From Thermovibrio sp. (GTDB lineage Bacteria > Aquificota > Aquificia > Desulfurobacteriales > Desulfurobacteriaceae): a stretch of 64,000 bases of DNA. Position numbers and translations under genes: made by a program. Under the pieces are notes generated by a model. It made no database searches, was not told the DNA's origin, and worked only from the letters and a program-made list of their open reading frames with translations. The first letter of the stretch is position 1; every line of letters begins with the position of its first letter. The DNA lies in assembly GCA_015490195.1 (NCBI GenBank), contig WFYG01000019.1, positions 55,305 through 119,304 of the forward strand, given 5' to 3'. This document shows, piece by piece, positions 47,549 to 54,976 of the stretch.

Positions 47549-47625
47549 GCGCCTGTAGCTCAGCTGGATAGAGCCCAGGACTCCGGATCCTGGTGTCGCG
47601 GGTTCGAGTCCCGCCAGGCGCGCCA
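47549..47625 (+). tRNA. tRNA-Arg(CCG)
   Basis: A 77-nt cloverleaf: acceptor GCGCCTG/CAGGCGC with G discriminator and encoded CCA, D arm GCTCAGCTGGATAGAGC, anticodon stem CAGGA/TCCTG with loop CTCCGGA (anticodon CCG, reading CGG), T arm with GGTTCGAGTCC. The CCA touches the stop codon of the convergent purF gene with no spacer. Confidence 0.97.
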
Positions 47626-49014
47626 CTACTTTTTCTTGGCCTGTTCAACAATTCTCTCTGGAACTTCTATTGGGTAATCCCCGTTGAAACAGGCCGTGCA
47701 GTAGCCCATTCCATCTCCGCCAGCTGCGTTTATCATTCCTTCAAGGGAAAGGTATCCCAAAGAGTCGGCCTCAATATATCTGCAAATTTCCTCAACCGAA
47801 TGACTTGAAGCTATGAGCTGGTCTCTGGTTGGCGTATCTATACCGAAGTAGCAAGGCCACCTTGTTGGAGGGGAGCTTATCCTCATGTGAACCTCTTTTG
47901 CCCCGGCCTCTCTAAGCATTCTTACTATCTTACGGCTGGTAGTTCCACGAACGATGGAGTCGTCTATAACGACAACCTTTTTTCCTTTAAGGAGCTCCGG
48001 CACCGGGTTGAGCTTCACCTTAACTCCAATGTCCCTCATCTTCTGCTGGGGTTTTATGAAAGTCCTTCCAACGTAGTGGTTCCTGATAAGTCCCATCTCA
48101 AAGGGAATTCCGCTCTCGTGTGAGTAACCAAGAGCCGGAACGACGCCGGAGTCTGGAACGGGAATGACTATGTCTGCCTCAACGGGGTTTTCCCTTGCAA
48201 GAAGCCTTCCAAACTCCTTTCTTACCTCATAAACGCTTTTCCCAAATATCTTGCTATCGGGGCGGGCAAAGTAGACAAACTCAAAGATGCACTGGGAACG
48301 CCTTGCACCTTCGCTTCCTGGTATTCTGAAGCTTTTCATCTGGCCGTTCTCAATAAGAACAACTTCTCCCGGTTCAACGTCTCTTATGTAACGGGCTCCT
48401 ATAAGGTCAAAGGCACAGGTTTCAGAGGCAAAAACAGGGCTTCCGTCAAGTTCCCCCATACAGAGTGGCCTGAATCCCCACGGGTCTCTAATGGCAATGA
48501 GCTTTTTGTTTGTCATAACTAAAAGGGAGTAGGCGCCTTTCAGCTTTGAGAGGGCGTCCATGAGCCTCTCTAAGAACTTCCTCTTTTTAGACTTAACTAT
48601 CAAGTGGACGATTACTTCTGAATCAGAAGTTCCTCTGAAGATGGAGCCTTCCTCTTCAAGCTGTTCGCGGAGCTCCAAAGCGTTAATGAGATTTCCGTTG
48701 TGGGCTATCGCCATCTGACCGTTCTTATAGGAAACAACTATCGGCTGAATATTGTCGGGAGAATCTGAAGCACCGGAAGTTGAATACCTGTTGTGTCCAA
48801 CTGCAACATGTCCTGTAAGCTTTTTCAAACTTTCATCGCTGAAAACAGAGGAGACAAGTCCAAAATCCCTGTGGTAAGTTATTCTCTCTCCGTTTGTTAC
48901 GGCAATTCCGGCACTCTCCTGCCCTCTGTGCTGAAGGGCGTAAAGCCCCAAATAGGTGTAGTAGGCAGCGTTAGGGTTGTTGTATATACCGAAAACTCCG
49001 CAGAACTCCTTCAT
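47626..49014 (-). CDS. purF: Amidophosphoribosyltransferase
   Basis: A 462-residue enzyme for the first step of purine synthesis (PRPP and glutamine to phosphoribosylamine). The short propeptide MKEF precedes catalytic C5 in [17 protein letters not shown] and the PRPP loop [18 protein letters not shown] are present. Cys residues in [11 protein letters not shown] and YCTACFNG match the Fe-S ligands of the Bacillus-type enzyme. The ATG has GAGGAG just upstream, within a 28-nt leader also found before yjbQ. Confidence 0.96.
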   Translation of the reverse strand: MKEFCGVFGIYNNPNAAYYTYLGLYALQHRGQESAGIAVTNGERITYHRDFGLVSSVFSDESLKKLTGHVAVGHNRYSTSGASDSPDNIQPIVVSYKNGQMAIAHNGNLINALELREQLEEEGSIFRGTSDSEVIVHLIVKSKKRKFLERLMDALSKLKGAYSLLVMTNKKLIAIRDPWGFRPLCMGELDGSPVFASETCAFDLIGARYIRDVEPGEVVLIENGQMKSFRIPGSEGARRSQCIFEFVYFARPDSKIFGKSVYEVRKEFGRLLARENPVEADIVIPVPDSGVVPALGYSHESGIPFEMGLIRNHYVGRTFIKPQQKMRDIGVKVKLNPVPELLKGKKVVVIDDSIVRGTTSRKIVRMLREAGAKEVHMRISSPPTRWPCYFGIDTPTRDQLIASSHSVEEICRYIEADSLGYLSLEGMINAAGGDGMGYCTACFNGDYPIEVPERIVEQAKKK

Positions 49015-49047
49015 ATCTCCTCTCTACCAAAGGTTGTAGAGCAAACT

Positions 49048-49074
49048 ATTATACACCTATCAATAGCTTATAAT
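49048..49074. promoter_or_regulatory. Divergent -10 boxes between purF and purC
   Basis: A perfect TATAAT lies on each strand: minus strand at 49053-49048 facing purF, plus strand at 49074-49069's complement orientation (49069-49074) facing purC. The -35 regions are poor by eye. Both sit in the 85-nt gap and could share a purine regulator, but I see no PurR-like site. Confidence 0.5.
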
Positions 49075-49099
49075 TAGGGAAACATTCCCCGGAGGAAAG

Positions 49100-49825
49100 A
49101 TGGAGAAAAGGGAAAAACTTTACGAAGGAAAGGCAAAAGTCATATACGCTACAGACAGCGATAACCTCGTAATAACCTACTTCAAAGACGATACAACCGC
49201 CTTTGACGGAACCAAAAAAGAGGTTCTTGAGGATAAGGGAGTCATAAACTGCGCAATAACAACGGCAATCTTTGAATACCTTGAAAAACATGGAATTAAA
49301 ACCCACTTAGTTGAGAGGCTCTCTCCCAGGGAGCTCCTTGTCAAAAAGTGCGAGATTATCCCCGTTGAGGTTGTTGTAAGGAATATCGCCGCAGGGAGTT
49401 TCTCAAGGAGATACGGAGTTCCAGAGGGAACGCCCTTAAAAGAACCTTTAGTTGAGTATTTCTACAAGAACGACGAGCTCCACGACCCTATGGTCTGCCC
49501 CAACCACGTCTACCTCTTCGGCTGGGCAACGAGGGAAGAGCTGGGCTACATGACAAAAACGGCCCTTAAGGTAAACGAGCTCTTAAAGAAGTTCTTTGAC
49601 GAGATAGATATTGAGCTCGTTGACTTTAAATTAGAATTTGGAAGGCACAACGGAGAGATACTCCTTGCAGACGAGATAACTCCAGATTCCTGCAGGCTCT
49701 GGGATAAGTCCTCTGGAGAAGTCCTTGATAAGGACAGGTTCAGGAAAGACATGGGCAAAGTTGTTGAGAGCTACAGGGAGGTTTACAGAAGAATTATGGA
49801 GAAATACGGAAAACTGGAGGAGTAG
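49100..49825 (+). CDS. purC: SAICAR synthetase
   Basis: A 241-residue enzyme joining CAIR and aspartate in purine synthesis. YEGKAKVIYATDSDNLVITY, SFSRRYGVPEGTPL and the late DEITPDSCRLWD are the family signatures. CCGGAGG is placed before the ATG. It is divergent from purF and followed after 2 nt by trpS. Confidence 0.97.
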   Translation: MEKREKLYEGKAKVIYATDSDNLVITYFKDDTTAFDGTKKEVLEDKGVINCAITTAIFEYLEKHGIKTHLVERLSPRELLVKKCEIIPVEVVVRNIAAGSFSRRYGVPEGTPLKEPLVEYFYKNDELHDPMVCPNHVYLFGWATREELGYMTKTALKVNELLKKFFDEIDIELVDFKLEFGRHNGEILLADEITPDSCRLWDKSSGEVLDKDRFRKDMGKVVESYREVYRRIMEKYGKLEE

Positions 49826-49827
49826 GA

Positions 49828-50892
49828 GTGGAGAGGGAGCTCCTTATAAGCAACGTTGACAAAGAGATGAAGATTGCCCTTGAGAAGTACGAAGAGCCAA
49901 AGGATATAAAGAGAGTTCTCTCTGGAATGAGGCCAACGGGTAAGCTCCACCTTGGAAACTACTTCGGAGCTCTCAAAACCTGGCTTAACTTGCAGGATAG
50001 GGCAGAGAGCTTCTTCTTCATAGCCGACTGGCATGCAATAACAACTTCGTACCACGATACAAGCAAACTATCCGAGAACACAGTTGAAATGATGGCTGAC
50101 TGGCTGGCCTCAGGGCTAAATCCTGAAAAGAGCATCCTCTTCATCCAGTCGTGGGTGAAGGAACACGCGGAGCTCCACCTCCTCCTCTCAATGGTTACCC
50201 CCGTCCGCTGGCTTGAGAGGAACCCGACATACAAGGAAATGATGGAAAACCTTAAAGACAGGGAACTTGCAACCTACGGATTCTTAGGCTACCCGGTCCT
50301 CCAGACCGCAGACATAGTTCTCTACAAGGCAGACACTGTTCCCGTTGGAATAGACCAGCTTCCACACTTAGAGCTCTCCCGTGAGATAACGAGGCGCTTT
50401 AACAGGTTCTTCGGCAATATTTTCCCAGAGCCAAGACCATACCTTTCAGAGGCTCCAAAGCTTCCAGGCTTAGACGGCAGGAAGATGAGCAAATCTTACG
50501 GGAACTGCATCTACCTCTCAGACACAGAAGAGGAAGTAAACAAAAAGGTGATGTCTATGGTTACAGACCCTGCAAGGGTAAGGAAAACAGACCCCGGCCA
50601 CCCTGAAGTCTGCTCGGTTTTCTCATACCACAAAATCTTCACACCGAAAGAGCGGGTTAAAGAGATAGAGGAATCCTGCAGGAAGGGAGAGATAGGCTGC
50701 GTTCAGTGTAAGAGAGAGCTCGCCAAGAACCTCAATCAGTTCTTAGAGCCCATAAGGAGCAAAAGGGCGGAGCTCCTCTCAAAGAGAGAAAACCTCATAG
50801 ACATCTTCAGAGAGGGCTCTAAAAGGGCAAAAGAGATAGCTTCTCAAACGATGGAAGAGGTTAGAAAGGCAATGAACTTCCTCACGGAGTAG
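49828..50892 (+). CDS. trpS: Tryptophanyl-tRNA synthetase
   Basis: A 354-residue class I synthetase. The HIGH-type motif is in GMRPTGKLHLGNYFGALKTW (about 33-52) and KMSKS is in DGRKMSKSYGN. A 30-residue extension precedes the usual start, beginning at GTG with GGAGTAGG just upstream; an internal start is possible (for example the M near residue 12). It follows purC by 2 nt. Confidence 0.95.
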   Translation: MERELLISNVDKEMKIALEKYEEPKDIKRVLSGMRPTGKLHLGNYFGALKTWLNLQDRAESFFFIADWHAITTSYHDTSKLSENTVEMMADWLASGLNPEKSILFIQSWVKEHAELHLLLSMVTPVRWLERNPTYKEMMENLKDRELATYGFLGYPVLQTADIVLYKADTVPVGIDQLPHLELSREITRRFNRFFGNIFPEPRPYLSEAPKLPGLDGRKMSKSYGNCIYLSDTEEEVNKKVMSMVTDPARVRKTDPGHPEVCSVFSYHKIFTPKERVKEIEESCRKGEIGCVQCKRELAKNLNQFLEPIRSKRAELLSKRENLIDIFREGSKRAKEIASQTMEEVRKAMNFLTE

Positions 50893-50895
50893 GAA

Positions 50896-50988
50896 TTGAA
50901 CTCTAAAAAGAAAATCAGAGCCCAGATAGGGATTCTCATCTTCCTTATCGGGCTCCTCATCTTCTACGTTCTCCACAGGAACGTCTGA
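50896..50988 (+). CDS. 30-aa single-span membrane peptide
   Basis: TTG at 50896, preceded by GGAGTAGG, encodes 30 residues: a charged NSKKKIRAQ start, a helix IGILIFLIGLLIFYVL, then HRNV. The stop TGA overlaps the ribD ATG as TGATG, so it is translationally linked. Function unknown; the tight fit between trpS and ribD argues that it is real. Confidence 0.5.
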   Translation: MNSKKKIRAQIGILIFLIGLLIFYVLHRNV

Positions 50989-52115
50989 TGGAAAGGGTAA
51001 CTCTTGAAGACATCCGATTTATGAACCTTGCAATAAGGGAAGCCTACAGGGCTAAGGGGAAAACACTTCCAAACCCGGCAGTTGGAGCAGTAGTAGTAAA
51101 GAATGGAAAAGTTATAGCCACAGGCTACCACAAAAGGGCAGGGCTTCCCCACGCAGAGGCCGTTGCACTTGAAAGGGCAGGAGAAAAGGCAAAAGGGGCA
51201 ACCCTCTACGTAACCTTAGAACCCTGCAACCACTACGGGAGAACCCCTCCCTGCACAGAGAGGATAATAGAGGCGGGAATAAGAGAGGTTGTAATCGGCG
51301 TAAGAGACCCAAACCCGGTTGCAGCCGGAGGAGTTGAGAGGTTAAGGGCTGCAGGGATAAAGGTAAAAACAGGAGTTTTAAAGAAGAGGTGTTTTGAGCT
51401 GATAGAGGATTTCGTTGTAAATACGCTGAAAAAGAGAGCTTTTCTGAACCTAAAACTTGCCCTCACTTTAGACGGGAAAATTGCAGACAGGCATGGAAAC
51501 TCAAAGTGGATAACGGGGAAAGCCTCAAGGAGGTTCGTCCAGAAACTGAGGAGCTGGCACAACGCCGTAATGGTTGGAATAGGAACGGTTCTAAAGGACA
51601 ACCCGAGGCTAACAGTTAGGGACTTCCCCGTTGAGAAACAGCCCTCTGCAGTTGTTGTTGACAGACAACTGAAAATCCCGACAAACTGCTACTTGGTAAA
51701 AGAGAGGGCAGAAGAGCTGATAGTCATCACAGCTCAGGAGTCCCTCTTTTCCTACAAGGCCGGAATCCTAAAAGACCTTGGGGTGAAGCTCCTACCCGTC
51801 TTTGACCTTGGCGGAAAGTTAGACCTGAAAGAGGCTCTAACCTCACTAAAAGAGGAGTTTGGCATCTACTCCGTTCTCTGCGAAGGGGGAGCTCTCCTCT
51901 CCTGGTCTCTTCTTTCTGAGAACCTTGTTGACAAACTGACCCTTTTCTACGCTCCCAAAATCCTTGGAGAGGACGGAATTTCGGCCTTTAGAGGCTCTCT
52001 CGGTTCAATAGAAAAAGCATATAAACTTAAACCTCTCAGGAGACTAAAATTTAAGGAAGATACCTATCTATCTTTCTATTCAAGGGGGCTCCACGAGATA
52101 AGAAGAAAGATTTAA
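50988..52115 (+). CDS. ribD: Riboflavin biosynthesis deaminase/reductase
   Basis: A 375-residue bifunctional enzyme. The deaminase half has the Zn motifs LPHAEAVALERAG and EPCNHYGRTPPCTERII; the reductase half starts near FLNLKLALTLDGKIADRHGNSKWITG and has LCEGGALLSWSLL. It deaminates and reduces the pyrimidine intermediate made from GTP. The C-terminal end runs up to the truncated helicase fragment 14 nt away. Confidence 0.95.
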   Translation: MERVTLEDIRFMNLAIREAYRAKGKTLPNPAVGAVVVKNGKVIATGYHKRAGLPHAEAVALERAGEKAKGATLYVTLEPCNHYGRTPPCTERIIEAGIREVVIGVRDPNPVAAGGVERLRAAGIKVKTGVLKKRCFELIEDFVVNTLKKRAFLNLKLALTLDGKIADRHGNSKWITGKASRRFVQKLRSWHNAVMVGIGTVLKDNPRLTVRDFPVEKQPSAVVVDRQLKIPTNCYLVKERAEELIVITAQESLFSYKAGILKDLGVKLLPVFDLGGKLDLKEALTSLKEEFGIYSVLCEGGALLSWSLLSENLVDKLTLFYAPKILGEDGISAFRGSLGSIEKAYKLKPLRRLKFKEDTYLSFYSRGLHEIRRKI

Positions 52116-52129
52116 AACAGGGAGGCAGT

Positions 52130-52429
52130 TTGACTGCAGCAGTTAACGACCTGACCTTTTTCACAAACGAGAAAGGCAGAAAGCTGATAGACCGCTTTAA
52201 AACTCTCTTCAGGGATACGAAAGAGTTAGACATAATAGTCGGCCACTTCTACCTTTCCGGTATATACCAGCTCTACGAAGAGCTTAAAAGGAAAGCACAG
52301 GATAATTTGGAAATAAATATAAATTTCCTTAAAAACTTTTTCATAGAGGAAAACACACGAATTTCGTTCCTTGGCTTTCCAGACATATTAAAGAAAATAA
52401 ACTTTAAAGAAATATTAAATTTTTATTAA
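52130..52429 (+). pseudogene. Truncated helicase N-terminus (PLD-like domain)
   Basis: A TTG-start frame of 99 codons. FFTNEKGRKLIDRFKTLFRDTKELDIIVGHFYLSGIYQLYEEL (given here as the pattern FFTNE...LYEEL, residues 10-51) resembles the first part of SNF2/DEAD-type helicases that carry a phospholipase-D-like N-domain; those proteins run to 900 residues or more. After about residue 60 the sequence becomes AT-rich and stops resembling the family, and the frame ends exactly where a copy of the purB 3' end begins. I read it as a helicase gene cut by recombination. Confidence 0.55.
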
Positions 52430-52525
52430 GAAGAAAGCTTCCCTAGGACTCTTTTGAAGATGTAGTCAATGTGTTTTGTGTGGTATGAGAGGTCAAATAT
52501 TTCTTTCATCTCCCCTTCCGTAAGG
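52426..52525 (-). pseudogene. Second, diverged copy of the purB 3' end
   Basis: The minus strand encodes LTEGEMKEIFDLSYHTKH then IDYIFKRVLGKLSS and a stop, matching the last 30 residues of PurB (LTEEEIDEIFDLSYHTKHVD...). DNA identity is 70 of 79 nt over the core by hand alignment, with mostly silent changes in the first 54 nt. It has no 5' part and cannot make a protein. It lies about 470 nt downstream of the intact purB, in the same direction. Confidence 0.85.
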
Positions 52526-52535
52526 CTTTGGAGTT

Positions 52536-52634
52536 TTAATGTTGTTTAGCTGGCTTTCTAATACCAAAAGCTATGAAAAGTCCCAAAAGAAACACGACTA
52601 AGAAGGACAGTATTACAATGATTTTCGGTAACAT
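52536..52634 (-). CDS. 32-aa membrane peptide
   Basis: ATG at 52634, 32 codons, stop at 52536: MLPKIIVILSFLVVFLLGLF then IAFGIRKPAKQH. It has one membrane helix and a basic tail. GAGGAG lies before the ATG, 2 nt from the stop of the 64-aa membrane gene, so the two form a tiny operon inside the purB scar. Function unknown. Confidence 0.45.
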   Translation of the reverse strand: MLPKIIVILSFLVVFLLGLFIAFGIRKPAKQH

Positions 52635-52636
52635 AC

Positions 52637-52831
52637 TTACTCCTCTCTTCTATCAAGTTTCAGAGATATAATAGCTATCAATAAGCTTACGAAAACAATA
52701 GCGGAGAAGCCTATTAATAACCAATCTATTTTCCCCTTTCCGTAATGGAATGCAGTAGTTACTTCCCCTACTAATAAAGCTATTAGTATATTCCAGAGCT
52801 TTTCAAGAGCTATTTCCTTTGCTGTTTCCAA
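52637..52831 (-). CDS. 64-aa two-helix membrane protein
   Basis: A 64-residue protein: amphipathic METAKEIALEKLWN, a helix ILIALLVGEVTTAFHY, a linker, then a helix WLLIGFSAIVFVSLLIAIISL and a charged KLDRREE end. The composition is more AT-rich than its neighbours. It lies between intact purB and the purB remnant with the 32-aa peptide. No known family recognised; holin-like or toxin-like peptides share this shape but nothing proves it. Confidence 0.5.
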   Translation of the reverse strand: METAKEIALEKLWNILIALLVGEVTTAFHYGKGKIDWLLIGFSAIVFVSLLIAIISLKLDRREE

Positions 52832-52896
52832 TAATTACTCCCTCTCACATCCTTTTACCGAATAAACAAGGCAATAATGCTAACCTTCAGGGAGCT

Positions 52897-54222
52897 CTAC
52901 GGCTCCCCGAAGACTCTTTTGAAGATGTAGTCAACGTGCTTTGTGTGGTATGAGAGGTCAAATATCTCGTCTATCTCCTCCTCTGTAAGGACTTTCCTCA
53001 CTCTCTCATCTTTCTTGAGGAGCTCCCTAAAGTTGGCCCCCTCGTTCCAGACTTTCATCGCGTTTTCCTGGACGATTGCGTAGGCCTCCTCCCTTGAAAG
53101 GCCTCCCTTTTCAATGAGTGTTAAGAGAACTCTCTGGCTGAAGATGAGACCACGAAGGAGGTTGAGGTTCTTCATCATGTTCTCAGGGTAAACGACAAGG
53201 TTCTCCATAAGGTTTGCAAACTTCTGGAGCATGTAATCCAGGGCTATGCAGGCATCGGGGAAGACTGTTCTCTCAGTTGAGGAGTGGGAAATGTCCCTCT
53301 CATGCCATAGGGGAACGTTTTCCATTCCAACAATTGACGAGCTCCTTACGACCCTTGCAAGTCCGCAGAGTCTCTCTGAGAGTATCGGGTTCCTCTTGTG
53401 GGGCATTGCAGAGGAGCCTTTCTGACCTTTCCTGAACGGTTCCTCAACTTCTCTGACTTCAGTTCTCTGGAGGTGTCTTATCTCTGTTGCGAACTTTTCT
53501 ATTGATGAGGCTGTTAGGGCAAGGGCGTTTAAGAACTCTGCGTGTCTGTCCCTCTGAACCACCTGGTTTGAGGCCTTTGCGTGGCCAATTCCAAGTTTTT
53601 TACAGGTGAGCTCCTCAACTCTTGGGTCTATATTTGCAAATGTTCCAACGGCTCCAGAGAGTTTACCTACTGCTGCCCTCTCTGTTGCAGCTTTAACCCT
53701 CTCGTAGTTCCTTCTCATCTCGTCGTACCAGATGGCCAGCTTCAGGCCAAACGTTATGGGTTCAGCGTGGATTCCGTGGGTTCTACCAACCATAACGGTC
53801 ATCTTGTGTTCAAAGGCCCTCTTCTTTATAGCTTCCATTACTTTCTCTATATCTTTTAAGAGGAGCTCCCCGGCCTGCTTTATCTGGAGGGCAAAGGCCG
53901 TATCAAGCATGTCTGAAGAGGTCATTCCAAAGTGAAGATATTTGGCCTCGTCTCCAACAATCTCCTTTATGTATGTGAGGAAGGCTATAACGTCGTGGTT
54001 TGTAACCTCCTCAATCTCAACAATCCTTTTTGTGTCAAACTCTTTCTCTCCTTCCAGGTAGGGCTTTACCTTCTCCTTTATCTTCTCAACTGCCTCTTTT
54101 GGGATTTTCCCTATCTCTGCCCAGCTCTCTGCCGCTGCTACCTCAACTTTCAGCCAGTTCCTCAGTTTGTTCTGCTCATCCCAAATCTTTCCCATTTCAG
54201 GCAGCGTGTAGCGTGGAATCAT
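52897..54222 (-). CDS. purB: Adenylosuccinate lyase
   Basis: A 441-residue enzyme cleaving adenylosuccinate and SAICAR. MTSSDMLDTAF, GRTHGIHAEPITFGLKL and the signature loop GSSAMPHKRNPI are all present. It begins at ATG overlapping the hepT stop by 4 nt. It is the last gene of a hemH-hemY-mntA-hepT-purB run. Part of its 3' end is duplicated downstream. Confidence 0.96.
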   Translation of the reverse strand: MIPRYTLPEMGKIWDEQNKLRNWLKVEVAAAESWAEIGKIPKEAVEKIKEKVKPYLEGEKEFDTKRIVEIEEVTNHDVIAFLTYIKEIVGDEAKYLHFGMTSSDMLDTAFALQIKQAGELLLKDIEKVMEAIKKRAFEHKMTVMVGRTHGIHAEPITFGLKLAIWYDEMRRNYERVKAATERAAVGKLSGAVGTFANIDPRVEELTCKKLGIGHAKASNQVVQRDRHAEFLNALALTASSIEKFATEIRHLQRTEVREVEEPFRKGQKGSSAMPHKRNPILSERLCGLARVVRSSSIVGMENVPLWHERDISHSSTERTVFPDACIALDYMLQKFANLMENLVVYPENMMKNLNLLRGLIFSQRVLLTLIEKGGLSREEAYAIVQENAMKVWNEGANFRELLKKDERVRKVLTEEEIDEIFDLSYHTKHVDYIFKRVFGEP

Positions 54223-54680
54223 TTAGTCCTCCCTGCTATATACTGAATTAGGTTTTCAAGGTATTTAAGCTCTCTATAAATGCCGTTTATCAGCTCAGCT
54301 ATTTTATCGGTTTCTTCCTCGTATTCGTGGGCTATAAGGTTTCTTAAGCTTTGCAGCTCAAACCACTTCTCCTCACTTACGGGAAAGCCAAACTTCTCGG
54401 CGATGTTAATAACGTCAATCATCGGGAGGTGCTCAACACTTTCCCCCAAAATTGAAAGGGTAACTCTAAGGAGTTTTCCAAGGGAGTCCTGAAGTTTTGA
54501 GAACCTGTAGGCTATCTGGTCTAAGGCCATAGTTCCCTCACGGGAGTTCAGGAGTTCCCTCACATCTTCTCCAGAAAGGGGAATAGAGTAACCTAAACTA
54601 CTGAGAGTTTCATAAGCCTCTTTTAATCTTTTAATATGCTTCTTTTCCTCACTCAGGAGTTTCTGAAACCGCTCTCTCAA
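54219..54680 (-). CDS. hepT: HEPN-domain toxin (HepT-like)
   Basis: A 153-residue helical protein with the HEPN nuclease motif R113-N-L-I-A-H118-E-Y120, matching the RX4HXY pattern of HepT RNases; the Tyr is the residue AMPylated by the MntA antitoxin in characterised pairs. MNT partner mntA lies upstream, overlapping 4 nt. It should be an RNase toxin held inactive by MntA. It is coupled to purB on its other side by 4 nt, which is unusual for a toxin gene. Confidence 0.8.
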   Translation of the reverse strand: MRERFQKLLSEEKKHIKRLKEAYETLSSLGYSIPLSGEDVRELLNSREGTMALDQIAYRFSKLQDSLGKLLRVTLSILGESVEHLPMIDVINIAEKFGFPVSEEKWFELQSLRNLIAHEYEEETDKIAELINGIYRELKYLENLIQYIAGRTK

Positions 54681-54976
54681 AGCTCAACTCCCTCTTTCAG
54701 GGCAACTCTCTCTATTGGCCTTTCGGTGTCTTTCTGGATTACTACATCTACTTTCCTCTCCCCTAACCGTTTCATAAGGAGAGCCCTGAATCGGAGCTCC
54801 CTCTGGAAAAGCCCATCTCTCTGTGCCGGAATTATATAGAGATCTATGTCCCCTCCTCTCTTTTCAGGGTAAACTCTGCTTCCAAAAAGAATTACTTTAG
54901 TTCCCTCTCCAAAGGCCTCTTGTGCGCTCTTCTTTATCGCATCTACCTGCCAGTCTGAAAGCCTGATTTCTCTCAT
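54677..54976 (-). CDS. mntA: MNT-domain antitoxin nucleotidyltransferase (MntA-like)
   Basis: A 99-residue minimal nucleotidyltransferase. The active site is FGSRVYPEKRGGDIDLYI: G32-S33 and D43, D45. It would transfer AMP to HepT to neutralise it (established for MntA-HepT pairs). It overlaps hemY by 4 nt upstream and hepT by 4 nt downstream, so antitoxin is made before toxin. Confidence 0.8.
   Translation of the reverse strand: MREIRLSDWQVDAIKKSAQEAFGEGTKVILFGSRVYPEKRGGDIDLYIIPAQRDGLFQRELRFRALLMKRLGERKVDVVIQKDTERPIERVALKEGVEL

Noticed and set aside
47593..47808. 71-codon plus-strand frame over the tRNA
   Set aside because: It begins inside tRNA-Arg and runs antisense to purF.
49546..49758. 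70-codon minus-strand frame in purC
   Set aside because: Antisense shadow of purC without its own signals.
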